From Grifola frondosa (Eukaryota > Basidiomycota > Agaricomycetes > Polyporales > Grifolaceae): a stretch of DNA of 64,000 bases. A program made the position numbers and the translations under genes. Below the pieces are notes generated by a model. The model saw nothing but the letters and a program-made list of their open reading frames with translations. It searched no databases and had not been told where the DNA came from. This document shows, piece by piece, positions 24,177 to 35,034 of the stretch. The DNA is taken from assembly GCA_001683735.1 (NCBI GenBank), contig LUGG01000025.1, positions 1 through 64,000 on the forward strand. Reading direction: 5' to 3'. The stretch's first letter is position 1, and each line of letters begins with the position of its first letter.

Positions 24177-25169
24177 TGTTGCGCAGCGTGGAGTCGGCGT
24201 GAGCGTGTGCGCTCGTCATGCCGGTATTTGTTTGTATATCGGCACGATCTGATAATCTGCGAAAAAACCAACTCCGACCAAACTCCACGAAGCGCGGGGG
24301 ACCACGCCGTAGCCACGTGTTCCAGGAACTGGAGCGCTGGGTCTTCGGACTTCGGAATCGCAAGGGATTTCCGAACGCTGGTACGCTCGCCGGCCACAGT
24401 TGTGCTCGAGGAGGTTCGAGGTCGGCTACGAGGGACAAATGTTGACCTCAGTTGCGCTGGACCGCCCGCGACCCATTGCAGCAATCTTGTGTTACATGAG
24501 GCGGAGGTTGTGTGGTTGCTGTGCAGGCCTGAGGGAGTCCGGCGAGTAAGCGCCATGCCATCGGAGCAAGGGTCGTCGTCGCGTCTGCGGCGGCTTGCAA
24601 CACGGCTGCAAGCATCTGCAAGCCATTCGCGTCACATCGGAGCCTTGTGACTTGCCTGCTGGTGCGTGGTGCTGCTTTCCAAGCTCGGGCTGATTCTGAC
24701 GGTGGTCATCCCTCCGCTATCGCTCTCAATCGCCATCTTCCCCTCCCATCTCTCCCCGATAGCCTGGGATAGCCAGGGATAGCGTGCAACTCTCTGCGCT
24801 TGAACGCTATTCACTTCTTATCGATCTTGCAGTAGCTTCGGATCAGCTTTTTTTCTCTAGCCACACCCTGCCACACCCTGTGACTCTTCTTGTTTCTGCC
24901 TGTTTCTACTCGTAAACTTCAGCCTCGAGTTTTCTCGTCTGGATGGAGCGCGCGACCGATCGGTATAAAGTCTGTGCTGACCTCCGGCTTACGCTCAGTG
25001 TCCCGCCCTGTCTCTGTCCTTGAACATTATATCAAGCTCTCTTCCGTTCTTCACTGCGCTCCTCAGTTCCCTTTCCTCTGTTGCCGTAAGCATCTTATCT
25101 GTTTCCGCTTCTGAAGATGTGATCTCTAAACCCCCTCGCTCGTCTAGTATCTATCGCCGCTGCGTCAGG
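24177..25169. other. Divergent intergenic region, no gene
   Basis: About 1 kb between the SNARE start (-) and the Cys-rich gene start (+). It contains GTATAAAG near 24963, which could serve the plus gene. Open frames here overlap on both strands without family resemblance or splice logic. Confidence 0.4.
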
Positions 25170-25667
25170 ATGTGTAACCTTGAAACGTGAGTTGCCGTGT
25201 TCCTATATCGTTATCGGAAGGCATACCTAACCTGGCTTCCCAACAGCGAAGGCACCAAGTACGGATGCGGGGTATGTCTTCTTGCTCTTTTTTTGCAGCC
25301 CCTCGTCGTGGCTGACGTCATCGTCTTCGTTTGTTATCGAAGCATTATATTATCGTAAGTCCCTATTTTTTGCGCACGTTCGCAACACTCGCTCCAATCT
25401 TAGCTCGTGCTGAACCCCTCCTCCTCAGACAAGAAAAGTCCGGAAAATTGACTGCAACAACCCATATTGCATCCACTCCCGCATGCACCGATCGCCGTGC
25501 CTCAATTGTGGCTGCGAACGGGTAAGCTTAATCTGTGATCCGCTCTAGGCGCTTGTGGCTGATGACGTCTCTATGCAGTACTTGGGCCCGACGCTAAGGA
25601 AACCGTTACCAGCATTTGCAAAGACTTCTGCCCTGAATGCTCCCCCTGGTACGGCAGGAAGCGCTAG
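25170..25667 (+). CDS. Small Cys-rich conserved basidiomycete protein
   Basis: Five exons: 25170-25186 (MCNLE), 25247-25271 (TEGTKYGCG), 25343-25354 (HYII), 25429-25521 (TRKVRKIDCNNPYCIHS... ending CGCER) and 25579-25667 (YLGP... ending CSPWYGRKR). All introns have good GT...AG ends. The last exon needs one extra base near 25587 in the run GGGCCCG for the conserved ICKDFCPECSPWYG to be in frame. About 80-85 residues with nine to ten Cys in CxxC-like spacing suggest a zinc-stabilised mini-domain. I know similar short proteins as uncharacterised, multi-copy genes in Agaricomycetes; function unknown. No signal peptide. Confidence 0.65.
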
Positions 25668-26217
25668 CATGAAAAGCATTCGTGCACACCTTGGACGTCG
25701 CTGGCCTCGGCATCCGCATCTATCTATTCCACGCCTCCATATCCCTCGTCTGCGTCTCTCGTCGTCGCATATTTCATGCTTTATCATTGCTGTCGGTTTC
25801 TCCATCGCTCTCAGCACAATATTTATCCTATCCATCCATTGTTGTACCTTACAAGATAGATTCCCATATCTCATCTACTAGTTAATAATACTCCCTCGCG
25901 TATGCTAGGAATCGCTTCAGTCGCAATGAGTTTGGGTTAGAATCACAATATCTCTATATGTGAAAGCACCCCTCAAGTATTTAATTGAAGTCGTGCCACT
26001 CTCTCGAAGTCTGTCATGACGGCCACTGGAGTCTTACTTCAGTAAACAGCAGTTTTCAAGCCGTTTCGTGCGAATCACCAGTGGGACTGGTGATGAGCGC
26101 AATACATTGTACGGACATTAATTATCTGCTTGACACCAACCGGACGGTATATGAGAAACAAGGTAAATTCACCCTGAACATGCGTCTGCCGCAGTTCAGC
26201 GCATCAGTGAAGCAGGA
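25668..26217. other. Convergent 3' region, nothing recognised
   Basis: 550 bp between the ends of the Cys-rich gene and NAR1. No coding signal or repeat seen. Confidence 0.4.
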
Positions 26218-28191
26218 CTACCACTTGACGGCGAGCCCAACAACCTCGCCCTCCACTGCTCTATATTGAGTCCGGAATGCCTTTCGCCGCCGCTCCTCTG
26301 CTTCCGCATCCATCTTGACATTCCACGTCTTCGGTACCTCCTTGGTATTTGCAGGTCGACACAATTCCGATAGAAATCTGCGCAAGCTAGGCGATCTGCA
26401 TTCTTGAGTGGCCCATCCCCAGGTTCCGCTGCATCGCACTCCAACGAGATCGACGGCAGCCCACCCAATACGACGCCTCCACCTTCTTCGTCCACTCCTT
26501 GTCCCCCCACTTTGGCACCGGAGACCACTGGAGGAGCGCCATCCTCATCTATTTTCACGCCATTCTCACCCCAATCCCTCGAAAATCCTTCCGCATCCTC
26601 CTTCTTCGCCCCCGCAGAGGGCCGCAGCTGCCCGCCACCATTGACGCACCCACCAGGGCACGCCATGACCTCCACATAGTCGTACCCTTTCTCCTGCTCC
26701 CCGGCACCGTTCGCATCTCCCCTCTTCATTGGGCGCCCTCGGGGGCGGACGCCCGCCATCCGTCCGCAGCCCCCGCCCGACTGCACGCCCGCCTCCCGCC
26801 CGACCTTGCGCACTACATTCTGCAGGTTGCGGAACCCGTAACACTTCGCGCCGCGGAATACGACCGCACCCGATGCGCGCTCCGTCAGTGTGTACTCCTC
26901 GTAGTCCGCGCCGCGCACCGTGCGCATGCCCAGCTCGAGAGACGTCGAGGACGCGGCGACCGAGGAGAGTAGCGATTGCAGATACGACCCCGAGCTCGAG
27001 CCGGGGTGCATCAAGAGCTCCGGCAGAGCGCAATCGTCGGCATTCGCAGGCGTGAGTTCGTGCTCGTCGGCGACCGGTAAGGATAAGTCCCATCCCTTTT
27101 CCTGCATCAGTAGCTGCAGCTCGCCGGTGGTAATCACACAGTCGACGTCACGCGTCCCATACACGTCATTATAGAAGTCCTGCCTGGACGCTTCCAACTT
27201 CTTGTCGTAACATGGCATTACAGTGACGTGGTATATCTTGTCCGGGCTACGTTTCATATCGGTTAGCATCGTAAGGTACGGGCCGGGAAGAGTGCGCACT
27301 GTTTGCCCCTTCGGCGCCATCCACTCCTTAACAAGCGTGCCCATGACCTGCTGCGGGCTCTTCGTGCGGCTGATGAACGGCAGCATCTCTGCGTGGGTCT
27401 TTCTCCGCGTAGCACACCAGCCGGGACATGCACTAGCCAGCATCGGCAATCCACCTTCCCCATTTGGTTCCGCTCCGCGAACTCCTGCGCGTGCTCAAGC
27501 AATGCGATGTGCCTTGCGAATGTCGTGTCGAAGACATGTTTGAACCCGAGCACGCGCGTGCAGAATGCCCGCACACGTCGCAGGCTGCGGCAGGCCTCTC
27601 GTGCGCGCTGCTGGAGGAGAGGGAGGCGCGAGCGAGGCGAGCTCTGCGGGGCAATGGAGAGTCAGGTACTTGTGTTGTCACATAGTGGGTCAGGGTTGTG
27701 TGCGAGGAAGTTCAGGACTTCGGTGTGGGACTGCAGGGTGATGAGGACGGACTCGGCGGACGTGATGCAGCCGCTAACACACCCTGAGATACAGGCAGAA
27801 CCGCAGCTAGAGCATGAGACGTACCTACATGCCAGACAGTCATTCAAGCTGATTTGCGCTGTCTCCAGCTTCCTCTTTGCCCCATTGACAGACTTGCTGG
27901 ATTTCAGCCTCCGCGGAGACTTCGTAGTATGATCCGCTCTGATCAACTTGTATTTCGGTCTAGTGGTACGGCCTATGAGACCTGCAAGGTCGTTCAACGA
28001 ATTCGGAATCACTCACGGTGGCAGCTCCAGATCCAGAGGCTTCACTCCGTTCGTTTGTTCTACTGGCTTGATGCAAGCTTGCGATGGCGTTATGAAGTCA
28101 TTGAGGTCGGTTAGAGTCTAAAGCACAGGATAGTTGTGAAAATCGAGGACTCAGACGGCATGAAGACTTCGAGAGCACCAGAGAATGCCAT
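26218..28191 (-). CDS. NAR1: Cytosolic Fe-S cluster assembly factor NAR1
   Basis: Iron-hydrogenase-like scaffold of the CIA machinery that passes Fe-S clusters from Nbp35/Cfd1 to the CIA targeting complex. Start MAFSGALE at 28191, a first intron, then [17 protein letters not shown]. The N-terminal cluster motif ISLNDCLAC joins over a short intron to [19 protein letters not shown]. The H-domain shows [67 protein letters not shown] and [20 protein letters not shown]. The C-terminus [19 protein letters not shown] at 26218 is that of the family. A poorly conserved acidic/Gly insert lies before it. One-base slips appear near 27398-27420 (a compensating pair around CPGW/THAEM), near 27470 and in the C-terminal insert. 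NAR1 is essential in yeast, so these are most likely assembly errors. Confidence 0.9.
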
Positions 28192-28530
28192 CTGGTCCTT
28201 TTCGTCAATGCTGGTAAGAGTGCAAAGACGGAAATAGGAACTTTCATGTTGCAGGCCTCTCTAGGCTGACAAACGGTAGAGATTTCTGTGACTCCACGAC
28301 CCGGATAGATCCGAACTTCAATTTCACCGATTTAATTGAAGATCGTCGTGTTTGCATAATGAGTGGCATATAAATCATACGAGAATAATTGTACACAATA
28401 ATAATGAAGCAGAAACATCGATACTTAAGAAGCCCAGCTTATGAAGACTTCTGAGTAAAATCCTTTGACCAACCGATTTAACACAGAATCGAAGGATAAA
28501 TCGAGGAAGTAGCTATCGCTTACTTCCTCT
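28192..28530. other. Intergenic, nothing recognised
   Basis: 340 bp upstream of NAR1 and downstream of the Ser/Thr-rich gene; AT-rich, no coding signal. Confidence 0.4.
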
Positions 28531-31500
28531 TCAACCCGACTCCTGCCCGTGCGAGATTGAGTAGCTTGTCCAGACGCGACGGCTCGTGTCGATTACTAGC
28601 CGAAGGCTTATGCACTTTCTTCTTAAGTCCCTGCAAGGACATGAGGAATGAGAAGCAGGCGCACCACGGGCGTAGGGCAAGGACGAAGGGGTCCGAGTAT
28701 CACCCAACGATACCGTAGAGCGCATGGCAGGCTTACTGGCGTAGACAGCACGGCACGATTCATCAACACCGCGAAGCAGAAAGGGGACTGTCTGCCATTT
28801 CTCTGGCTCCTTCTTACTGTCCTTGTTAAACTTCTGACCGGAGGCCGCGTCAGGGAACATTGTGGAGTAGCGCGGCGGGGGAGACAGATCCTCCTCGGCA
28901 TCGGCCGGCAAGCGCGGCGGGCATGCGAGATCAGCCATCGTGGCACCATGTCTGAGCATCGGTGTCGTCCCGATGGTGGTAACAGGAGGTGAATGCGAAG
29001 AGGTCCCTGCCTCCTTGTCTGGGACCGGGGGCCCACGTTCGCTCGTCAAGGCCGATTTAGCAGTGGTCCACGAGACGACAGAGGGTGCATGTGAAGCGAA
29101 AATGGCCTTCTTCTGAGTTCCAGCCATTGAGACCGCAGGTGGGCGCGAAGTAGGTGCCTCTTTCGTCTCAGGTACAGGTGGTTGGCTCTCATTTAATGAG
29201 ATCCACTTGACACCACCATTTGCCACGACTGATGGCGTGCGCGCTGACGGAGTCGAGCCTTCCTTTGCCATCGAAGGCTGACGCTCTTTCGTTAAAGCAG
29301 GTCTGGCGGTGGCGCCTGATGAGTCCAAAGATGCAACGGAAGCAGGCCTGAGACTCGCACTAGACACAGCAGGAAGGCCAGGATTCCGTGAGATGGAAGT
29401 CTTCTTGAGCTCGGTGGACTTGTGCTTGCTTATTGAAGGGGTAGTAGACGATGCTAATGGCGCGGGAACATGGGGAATATGGTGCGAAGACGATACCGGG
29501 TCCTCCATTGTTGTTGCGGATTTACGCTCTTGAGTTGAAGTTCTCGTGATAGTGACCGACGATTCAACGCAAGATCCAGCGGACATTGGCTTCGCATTGT
29601 CCCTGTGTCCCACAGTTGGCGTTACTGTGTGTGAAGAGACCAAATTGTCCTTCATCTCCGCTGATCTGCGGTTAGATGGCAACGCCTGCGTGACATTCTC
29701 GGGCCCCGTGGGCGGCACAGACAGGCTGTGTGCGGAGGGCATCGGTTTAACCTTCGCTTCAGTGGACTTGGGCTCGGACGTTGACGTCCGTTTGATATTT
29801 GCTTTGGATGCGAGCGCTGCAGGGGTTGCACGTGAAGAGGTCACCGAATGACCTTCTGTGACCATGGACGTGTTGTATATCGAAGTCGGTTTAGTACTGG
29901 CACTTAACACAGTGGACGACCTGGGTGTCTCGCTCGACACCGTCTGCTCTTCTGTCAATGTGCGTCTAGACTCCTTCGATGAAGTGGGCTTGATGGTGAC
30001 ATATGTCAAGACAGATGACGGCGACGGAGACACGGGCCTAACACTGGATGGTGGGCTAGAGGACACAACGCTTTGCCTCGAAGATGAGGAATTGTGCTTG
30101 GATGGCGAAGATGACCTGCTCGCAGACTTCGAGACGGTGGACGAGATGAATGTTACAGCGGAAGAGGTCGGTTTATTCCCTGACGCCGCCGTGTGCGTTT
30201 GCCTCTCGGTCGAAGTAGACTTAATAGTGGCGCACGATGCAACGGACGACGTTGTAGACGACGCCCTGACGCCCTGACTGGTCACCAGGGACGGCGTAGG
30301 TGTAGAGGCCGAGGAGACCGCACTTGTCCCGATCATCGAAGATTTGTGTTCCTTGATCGATGAAGATGACTCAGAGTTCCTCCCTGTCACAGTCTGTCTT
30401 CGCCCGCTCCTGGAAGCAGGTCGGCCACTTGTATCCGTAGTGTGTAGGGATGTCGGTTCCTCCTTCGTTACAACGGGTCCGTACTTCTTCGGTGTAGCCT
30501 GCGCACTTACGTTGGGCGTGGCATGTGAAGTAGACGTAGGCCGCCTTTCATCATAAGTCGGTCGACGCTCGTGCGTGGCAGTAGGTTTTACGCTCGTGCC
30601 GGACGTCACGGCCGCCACACGTGAAGAGGATATTGACTGGTCTACACTTGGACTGCGCTCGTCCCTGGAAGAAGGCCTAGATGCCGCCGGAGTTGCTCGA
30701 GAAGATGCTGCAGGCCGATCGTGCTCCCTCGAAGATGCAGGCCTGATATTTGCACTGGCCCTCATATCTGAAGAAGAGGGCATCTTCCTTTCGATACTTG
30801 CCACACGCTTCTTGACAGAGGACGACCGATTATGGGAGCTTGTCATGGCTGTGGCATTGCCCGCAATCGAGGACAGCTCTGAATTTCCCCTCGAGACCGC
30901 TGCTTTACGCTCCTTGGACGTTGACGGCTTAATAGTAACGGATGAGGCGCCTGAAGATGTGGTGGATGCTGAATATGTGCTCGTGATAGATACCGTGGCG
31001 GACCGCGCTCGTGAAGGACTTGCTGTTGCTTGGGAGGAAGCACGGTCCTCAACAGGATGAAGAGGGATTGCAGCCTGCTGAAGATCGAGTAAACGGTAGT
31101 GCTCGATATCCCCTCCATTCGACATCATATAGATGCTACTAGCGACCGCAAGACGGCGACTACTGTGCTCGTCCCGCGTACCAATTTCAACTGCATCGCT
31201 TCCCGTCGTGGTATTTCTCGGATCAGTCTTGCTGCCCGGGACGTGGTTTGTGGACTTTGTTTGCCAGGCTTCGTTGAGACCTGTAGGCAAAGAGCGCGTA
31301 TATGGGAGGGCAGAGTTTGTAGGCAGCGTTGCGCGAGAATGTCGGGAACGCAGAAAACGCATCCAAGCCGCGTCCCGGGCCTCTGCATCTGAGCGTCCGT
31401 CATCATCTGTAGTCAAGTACAGACCCGCTTCATCAACACGATCTTCTTCGTCCGTATCGTCCTCGCAGAACACTTTGGTCGAAAAGGCCTTTTCCTTTTT

Positions 31501-31641
31501 ATGAGGTAATTGCACGTTAGGATCAGAATGTGTCGGCTGGTGACGCTGTATGCGTTTGCCCTTCGGAGGGTCGGTCTGAGGGGCATTGTCAGGGTTAGAG
31601 CCTCGCCGCTTCGCACCAGACGTCTTTCGTTGTTGTGACAT
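28531..31641 (-). CDS. Large Ser/Thr-rich protein with degenerate repeats, function unknown
   Basis: A single exon of 1036 codons starting MSQQRKTSGAKRRGSNPD. A basic N-terminus (KRRGSN, KGKRIQRHQ) could act as a nuclear localisation signal; an acidic patch (EDDTDEEDR) and the segment DAAWMRFLRSRHSR follow. From about residue 200 to 950 the protein consists of degenerate ~40-50-residue units centred on (V/A)TIKPTSTKERK-like words: VTIKPSTSKERKAA, SVKPTATHERRPT, ATIKSTSTERQT, VTIKPTSSKESRRT, ANIKRTSTSEPKS, VTITRTSTQERKS and TARPALTKERQPS. Between them lie Ser/Thr/Pro/Ala stretches. It is almost certainly disordered and rich in possible phosphosites. The long open frame without slips, in a window full of them, supports a real gene, though repeat bias keeps frames open on the other strand as well. 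I know no family for it. Confidence 0.6.
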   Translation of the reverse strand: MSQQRKTSGAKRRGSNPDNAPQTDPPKGKRIQRHQPTHSDPNVQLPHKKEKAFSTKVFCEDDTDEEDRVDEAGLYLTTDDDGRSDAEARDAAWMRFLRSRHSRATLPTNSALPYTRSLPTGLNEAWQTKSTNHVPGSKTDPRNTTTGSDAVEIGTRDEHSSRRLAVASSIYMMSNGGDIEHYRLLDLQQAAIPLHPVEDRASSQATASPSRARSATVSITSTYSASTTSSGASSVTIKPSTSKERKAAVSRGNSELSSIAGNATAMTSSHNRSSSVKKRVASIERKMPSSSDMRASANIRPASSREHDRPAASSRATPAASRPSSRDERSPSVDQSISSSRVAAVTSGTSVKPTATHERRPTYDERRPTSTSHATPNVSAQATPKKYGPVVTKEEPTSLHTTDTSGRPASRSGRRQTVTGRNSESSSSIKEHKSSMIGTSAVSSASTPTPSLVTSQGVRASSTTSSVASCATIKSTSTERQTHTAASGNKPTSSAVTFISSTVSKSASRSSSPSKHNSSSSRQSVVSSSPPSSVRPVSPSPSSVLTYVTIKPTSSKESRRTLTEEQTVSSETPRSSTVLSASTKPTSIYNTSMVTEGHSVTSSRATPAALASKANIKRTSTSEPKSTEAKVKPMPSAHSLSVPPTGPENVTQALPSNRRSAEMKDNLVSSHTVTPTVGHRDNAKPMSAGSCVESSVTITRTSTQERKSATTMEDPVSSSHHIPHVPAPLASSTTPSISKHKSTELKKTSISRNPGLPAVSSASLRPASVASLDSSGATARPALTKERQPSMAKEGSTPSARTPSVVANGGVKWISLNESQPPVPETKEAPTSRPPAVSMAGTQKKAIFASHAPSVVSWTTAKSALTSERGPPVPDKEAGTSSHSPPVTTIGTTPMLRHGATMADLACPPRLPADAEEDLSPPPRYSTMFPDAASGQKFNKDSKKEPEKWQTVPFLLRGVDESCRAVYASKPAMRSTVSLGDTRTPSSLPYARGAPASHSSCPCRDLRRKCISLRLVIDTSRRVWTSYSISHGQESG

Positions 31642-33045
31642 TAGAGCTCGCTGGTAATCCGTAGTGTAATTAGGTTAATTGGTAGGCGGTAAAATAAATG
31701 CACTTTACCTTCGTTAAGAAGCGGACACTGGATGGCAAATATAAGTTGGGGAAAGCGCATCAGAATGTGATATCTGTTATATAGTGAAATGTGGCCAGGT
31801 TGAAGAGCCACGAGGACGCAAGTTGGCTTTGTCCGGCTGTCCGCAGATGGAAGGAAGCGGAGCCACTTAAAAGAGTTACCACTAATAGCCACGAAGTGAG
31901 ACATCACACGGACAAAGCAAGGCAAGCTAGATCGGAGCCACTTGCCCTTAGGACACAAGTGAAAGTGCACAACAAAATATCAGCATGAACTAGTCACCAG
32001 CAGGGCGAGATACACAGGTACTCGCGACTTCACGGTGCAAGAAGAACAAAGGTAGCGGAACGTGAAAACATGCTTACCAGGCCACCAATGCCTCTCATGA
32101 TGGATCACCGCCAGCTGCGTCAACTTGAGGATCACACTAGGGCTCCGAGCGTACCGTATACGCATCCGGGCGTGAAATTACGTCGCGTAATTTATACGGC
32201 CCGTCAAATTACTAAGAAATTACGCGTGACTCCGTATACGAGACGGCCCGTATGTCCCCGTAACCGTACAGACAGCCGTATTTACGGTAATCGAATCTCT
32301 AGCAATATTTGTAACTTAGAAGTATTCTAGGTAGAGCTTCATCTGTGCACACCGCCCGTTTGAACTCCCGATGACCAAGCAATAAGCTATGTTTCACTTG
32401 CATCAACTTCCGAAATAGTTTCCGGCTTTAAACTTGCTCGCCGCAAAGAGATTGTATCACAACCACCACGGAAAATGTGCTCGGCAGCAACGGTGGAGCC
32501 ACGTAGCTGAATCGGAGAAGATAAAATACCAAAAAAAGGTAGGGAGCATACCGGGTATCATCAAGACATCAGTTGTGTTTCATCTTGCTGTTATATGTTA
32601 CAGCAGATTTAACCACTTAGTACTTACCGCTGCTCCACGCTTGAACAATCACATCGGACAATACTAGATGACCCTGATCGAGGTCTTCCATATCTGTACA
32701 CAGTAACAACCATTAGATTACACTAACATGGACACCGGCATGGGATGAATGGTGCCAGCCGTCGGGCTCGGGGATATCTTACTAAGTAGTCACACCATAA
32801 AATGTTGAGCTGTATGCAACACGTGACATGGACCTAAAGACTCGCAGCTGGCGATGACAGCGTCACACGAAAAATTCAAAAGTGTGGATCTCATACTGGT
32901 TTCAGCTCAACTGCAGTATTTACGAGAAGCGGACGTGATTGAGGATTATAAGAGCTCAATCAAAAAACCGCACATATGAAAGGACTCGGAAAGCTTGAAG
33001 AAATCGTAAATACGGTCGTCGAACCGTAACGATACAGAAACAATA
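31642..33045. other. Gene-poor region
   Basis: 1.4 kb upstream of the Ser/Thr-rich gene. Apart from the CGTA-rich cluster (listed separately) I see only short, unsupported open frames. Confidence 0.4.
32136..32300. repeat. CGTA-rich short-repeat cluster
   Basis: Dense, partly palindromic words: CCGTATACG (twice), TATACGGCCCGT, GACGGCCCGTATG, AATTACGTCGCGTAATT and TTTACGGTAAT. Similar CGTA words occur at 33005-33035 and 33785-33895, next to the inverted-repeat element, so the clusters may be subterminal parts of one transposon type. Confidence 0.45.
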
Positions 33046-33790
33046 GTCTCGAAACCAGAAGGTATAGAGAGAGCTGCGCTGGGGGAAAGTGGCTGCGCCA
33101 CCGAGAGCCACCGGAATAATCCGCGGGTCACTTCGGAGTTAGGATCGGAGAGCGAAAAACACCAGCACAAGTCTCTCATACCGTCTGGTGACTTTCATAT
33201 AGAGGGGGGGGGGATACCCCATTTTTGGAATGTGACGCCTGTGACTGACGCGTTACCTCACGCATCCGAAACGGTCTTGTGTGATTCGCGTTCAGCCTCT
33301 ACCTCACTCGACTTCATGCTCCATGCGTACCTGTAGCTACATCCCCAATGGCATTTTTTTTCTTGTTCCTTACTGCCACGATGGCGTCCACCCGCCCCTC
33401 AAGAGCTATGCCCGCCTCAACATCTACTCGACGAGACCAGCCGACAACTTCTGCTGAGAACACAACTCCTACAGATTCCCACAGCCAGCAGAACATCAAG
33501 ACTGCTGCGCATGTTGCCGCAGTTAAGCGAGGAAAGTAAGTTTAATAAATTTGAATTGTTGCGCGACATTGTGCGCAGAGAGCTCAGCTAGTACTAAGTA
33601 AGGAAGAGGATGCGACGCGACGCGCAAGAGTCGCGTCGGTTGCACGTGAGCGTGACAAGATTGGGGTATCCCCCCCCTCTATACGAAAGTCCCCAGACGT
33701 TCTACCCGAGTCCGTGTTTCTGTTTTTCGCTCTCCGATTGGGGGTCCGATAGGGTAGAACGGCTGGTTCCGAGACTACAGAAACAATACG
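33046..33790. mobile_element. Non-autonomous element with long imperfect terminal inverted repeats
   Basis: Left arm about 33046-33265, right arm about 33615-33790. GTCTCGAAACCAG (33046) mirrors the complement of CTGGTTCCGAGAC (33763); TCGGAGAGCGAAAAACA is shared by both arms. The inner ends AGAGGGGGGGGGATACCCCA (33202-33221) and its mirror TGGGGTATCCCCCCCCTCT (33662-33680) match almost base for base. The ~350-bp centre holds a small open frame. This is the structure of a foldback or MITE-like derivative of a DNA transposon; I could not fix target-site duplications. Confidence 0.7.
33348..33539 (+). CDS. Short open frame inside the inverted-repeat element
   Basis: Encodes a Thr/Ser-rich peptide that may begin at MPASTSTRRDQPTTSAEN. 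The frame reaches a GTAAGT donor after AAVKRG, and a 44-50-base intron could join it to KEEDATRRARVASVARERDK, running into the right arm. This could be the remnant N-terminus of a transposon protein. No family recognised; coding status doubtful. Confidence 0.25.
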   Translation: MAFFFLFLTATMASTRPSRAMPASTSTRRDQPTTSAENTTPTDSHSQQNIKTAAHVAAVKRGK

Positions 33791-34503
33791 GGAAACGCGT
33801 ACCGGACCCGTAGCGTCTCGGCAACTTCCGAACCATATACGATACGGAGCGTAACCGGTTACGAACAGGCCGTACAGCGTATTTATCGTAGCGGCGGCAA
33901 GCGCCAGTCCCCGACTCCTGGTTGAGCGCTCGTGGGAGTGATCGCTTTCAATTTGTTTGGGCAGCTTGTCGTAGCCAGCGCTGTGCGCAAGTTGGGCGAT
34001 AGCTTAGCGGCTAGCTGCTGTCCAGTATATTGCTTTCTCCACTAGGCTACCGTCTGGTTTCGAACTTTGCTTCATAGCCATCTTGGTTGTCACAAGAAAT
34101 CTGTGCTTACATCTTAAGCTGCTGGTCTCGGTGCGATTCTGGTGCTTTGTTGTTCCACCGTGTATGAGCAAGAGTACCTTTTGATAGAAGATAAGTGGAA
34201 ATGTAATAATATGATATTTTTTGAGCATAGTTTGCTAATCACTTCAGTGCGTGGCGGACAGCTCGGTTGGTTTCAGTACCGTGGGCAACTTGAGACAATG
34301 TGTGTGCTATGTCGTGCGGTCAAGCAGATATCCAGGCATGTCTGGCTGGAGACGGAGACGGTTGCGCTGCAGGAGTGCGATGTGAGGGAGCAGATGAATG
34401 AGTAGTGAGCGGCTTGAACTGAATGATGAGGTAGTAGAGTTGCAGGCGAAAGGTGAGTGATACTCTTGCATTTGCTGCACGCGAGTTGTTCAGCGGCTCG
34501 AGA
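33791..34503. other. Gene-poor flank of the Gypsy insertion
   Basis: Contains the CGTA-rich words at 33785-33895 and an unsupported open frame at 34142-34405. Joined to 41733 onward, this was the pre-insertion sequence around the target CATTG. Confidence 0.4.
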
Positions 34504-34508
34504 CATTG

Positions 34509-34910
34509 TGTAACGAATCACCAAAACCACGGCAGAGTACGCTTACTCCCGGTGTTGAGATTCGTACGAACGGTTTCGTTTGGGCAACAGCTGGCAACGA
34601 AAGCGAATGTTCAACGAAGTTAATGTTAAAGTACAACTAGTATACAAACTGCTTACCTGGCAACGAAAGCGAATGTTCAACGAAGTTGAACGAGCTGACG
34701 TTCCAGGTAGCAAAAACCAATCTTAAATAGTAAAGTCCATTTGCGTACGTATGGCCATCTCCCACAATATTGCCTTACTCATCCGCTCACCAATCAATGT
34801 CATCAGTATGACACTCGTTCCTCTATCCATCACCTGATCTTGCAGGTGATCAACGCGACGCGTCCCAGCGCCTACTGGGCGTCTATGTCCAAATCGGGAA
34901 ATTTGTTACA
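34509..34910 (-). repeat. 3' LTR of the Gypsy element
   Basis: 402 bp, TGTAAC...GTTACA. Contains two 31-bp direct repeats starting CTGGCAACGAAAGCGAATG (34591-34621 and 34657-34687). Differs from the other LTR at one substitution (GTCCATTTG against GTCCGTTTG) and one missing C (GGCCATCTCCC). Confidence 0.95.
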
Positions 34911-34913
34911 TTA

Positions 34914-34923
34914 CCCCCTCTTC
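34914..34923 (-). other. Polypurine tract
   Basis: GAAGAGGGGG on the minus strand, three bases inside the 3' LTR: the expected primer site for plus-strand DNA synthesis of the element. Confidence 0.75.
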
Positions 34924-35034
34924 AGGCGAGTTTCTCCGGACGAGCTTCGTGACCAACAATTTTGCCTCTTGTCCAAATTCCCGGCGGTTTATCGATAACG
35001 GTATAGTTAATTAGCGGCTGAAAATGCATGTCGT

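Noticed and set aside
29309..31060. Series of long plus-strand open frames opposite the Ser/Thr-rich gene
   Set aside because: They are the antisense shadow of a biased repeat composition (Ser/Thr codons read backwards give Asp/Glu/Val/Cys-rich frames), lack splice logic and show no family resemblance.
34142..34405. 87-codon open frame left of the Gypsy element
   Set aside because: No motif, no splice partners and no match to the sequence beyond the other side of the insertion; too weak to call.
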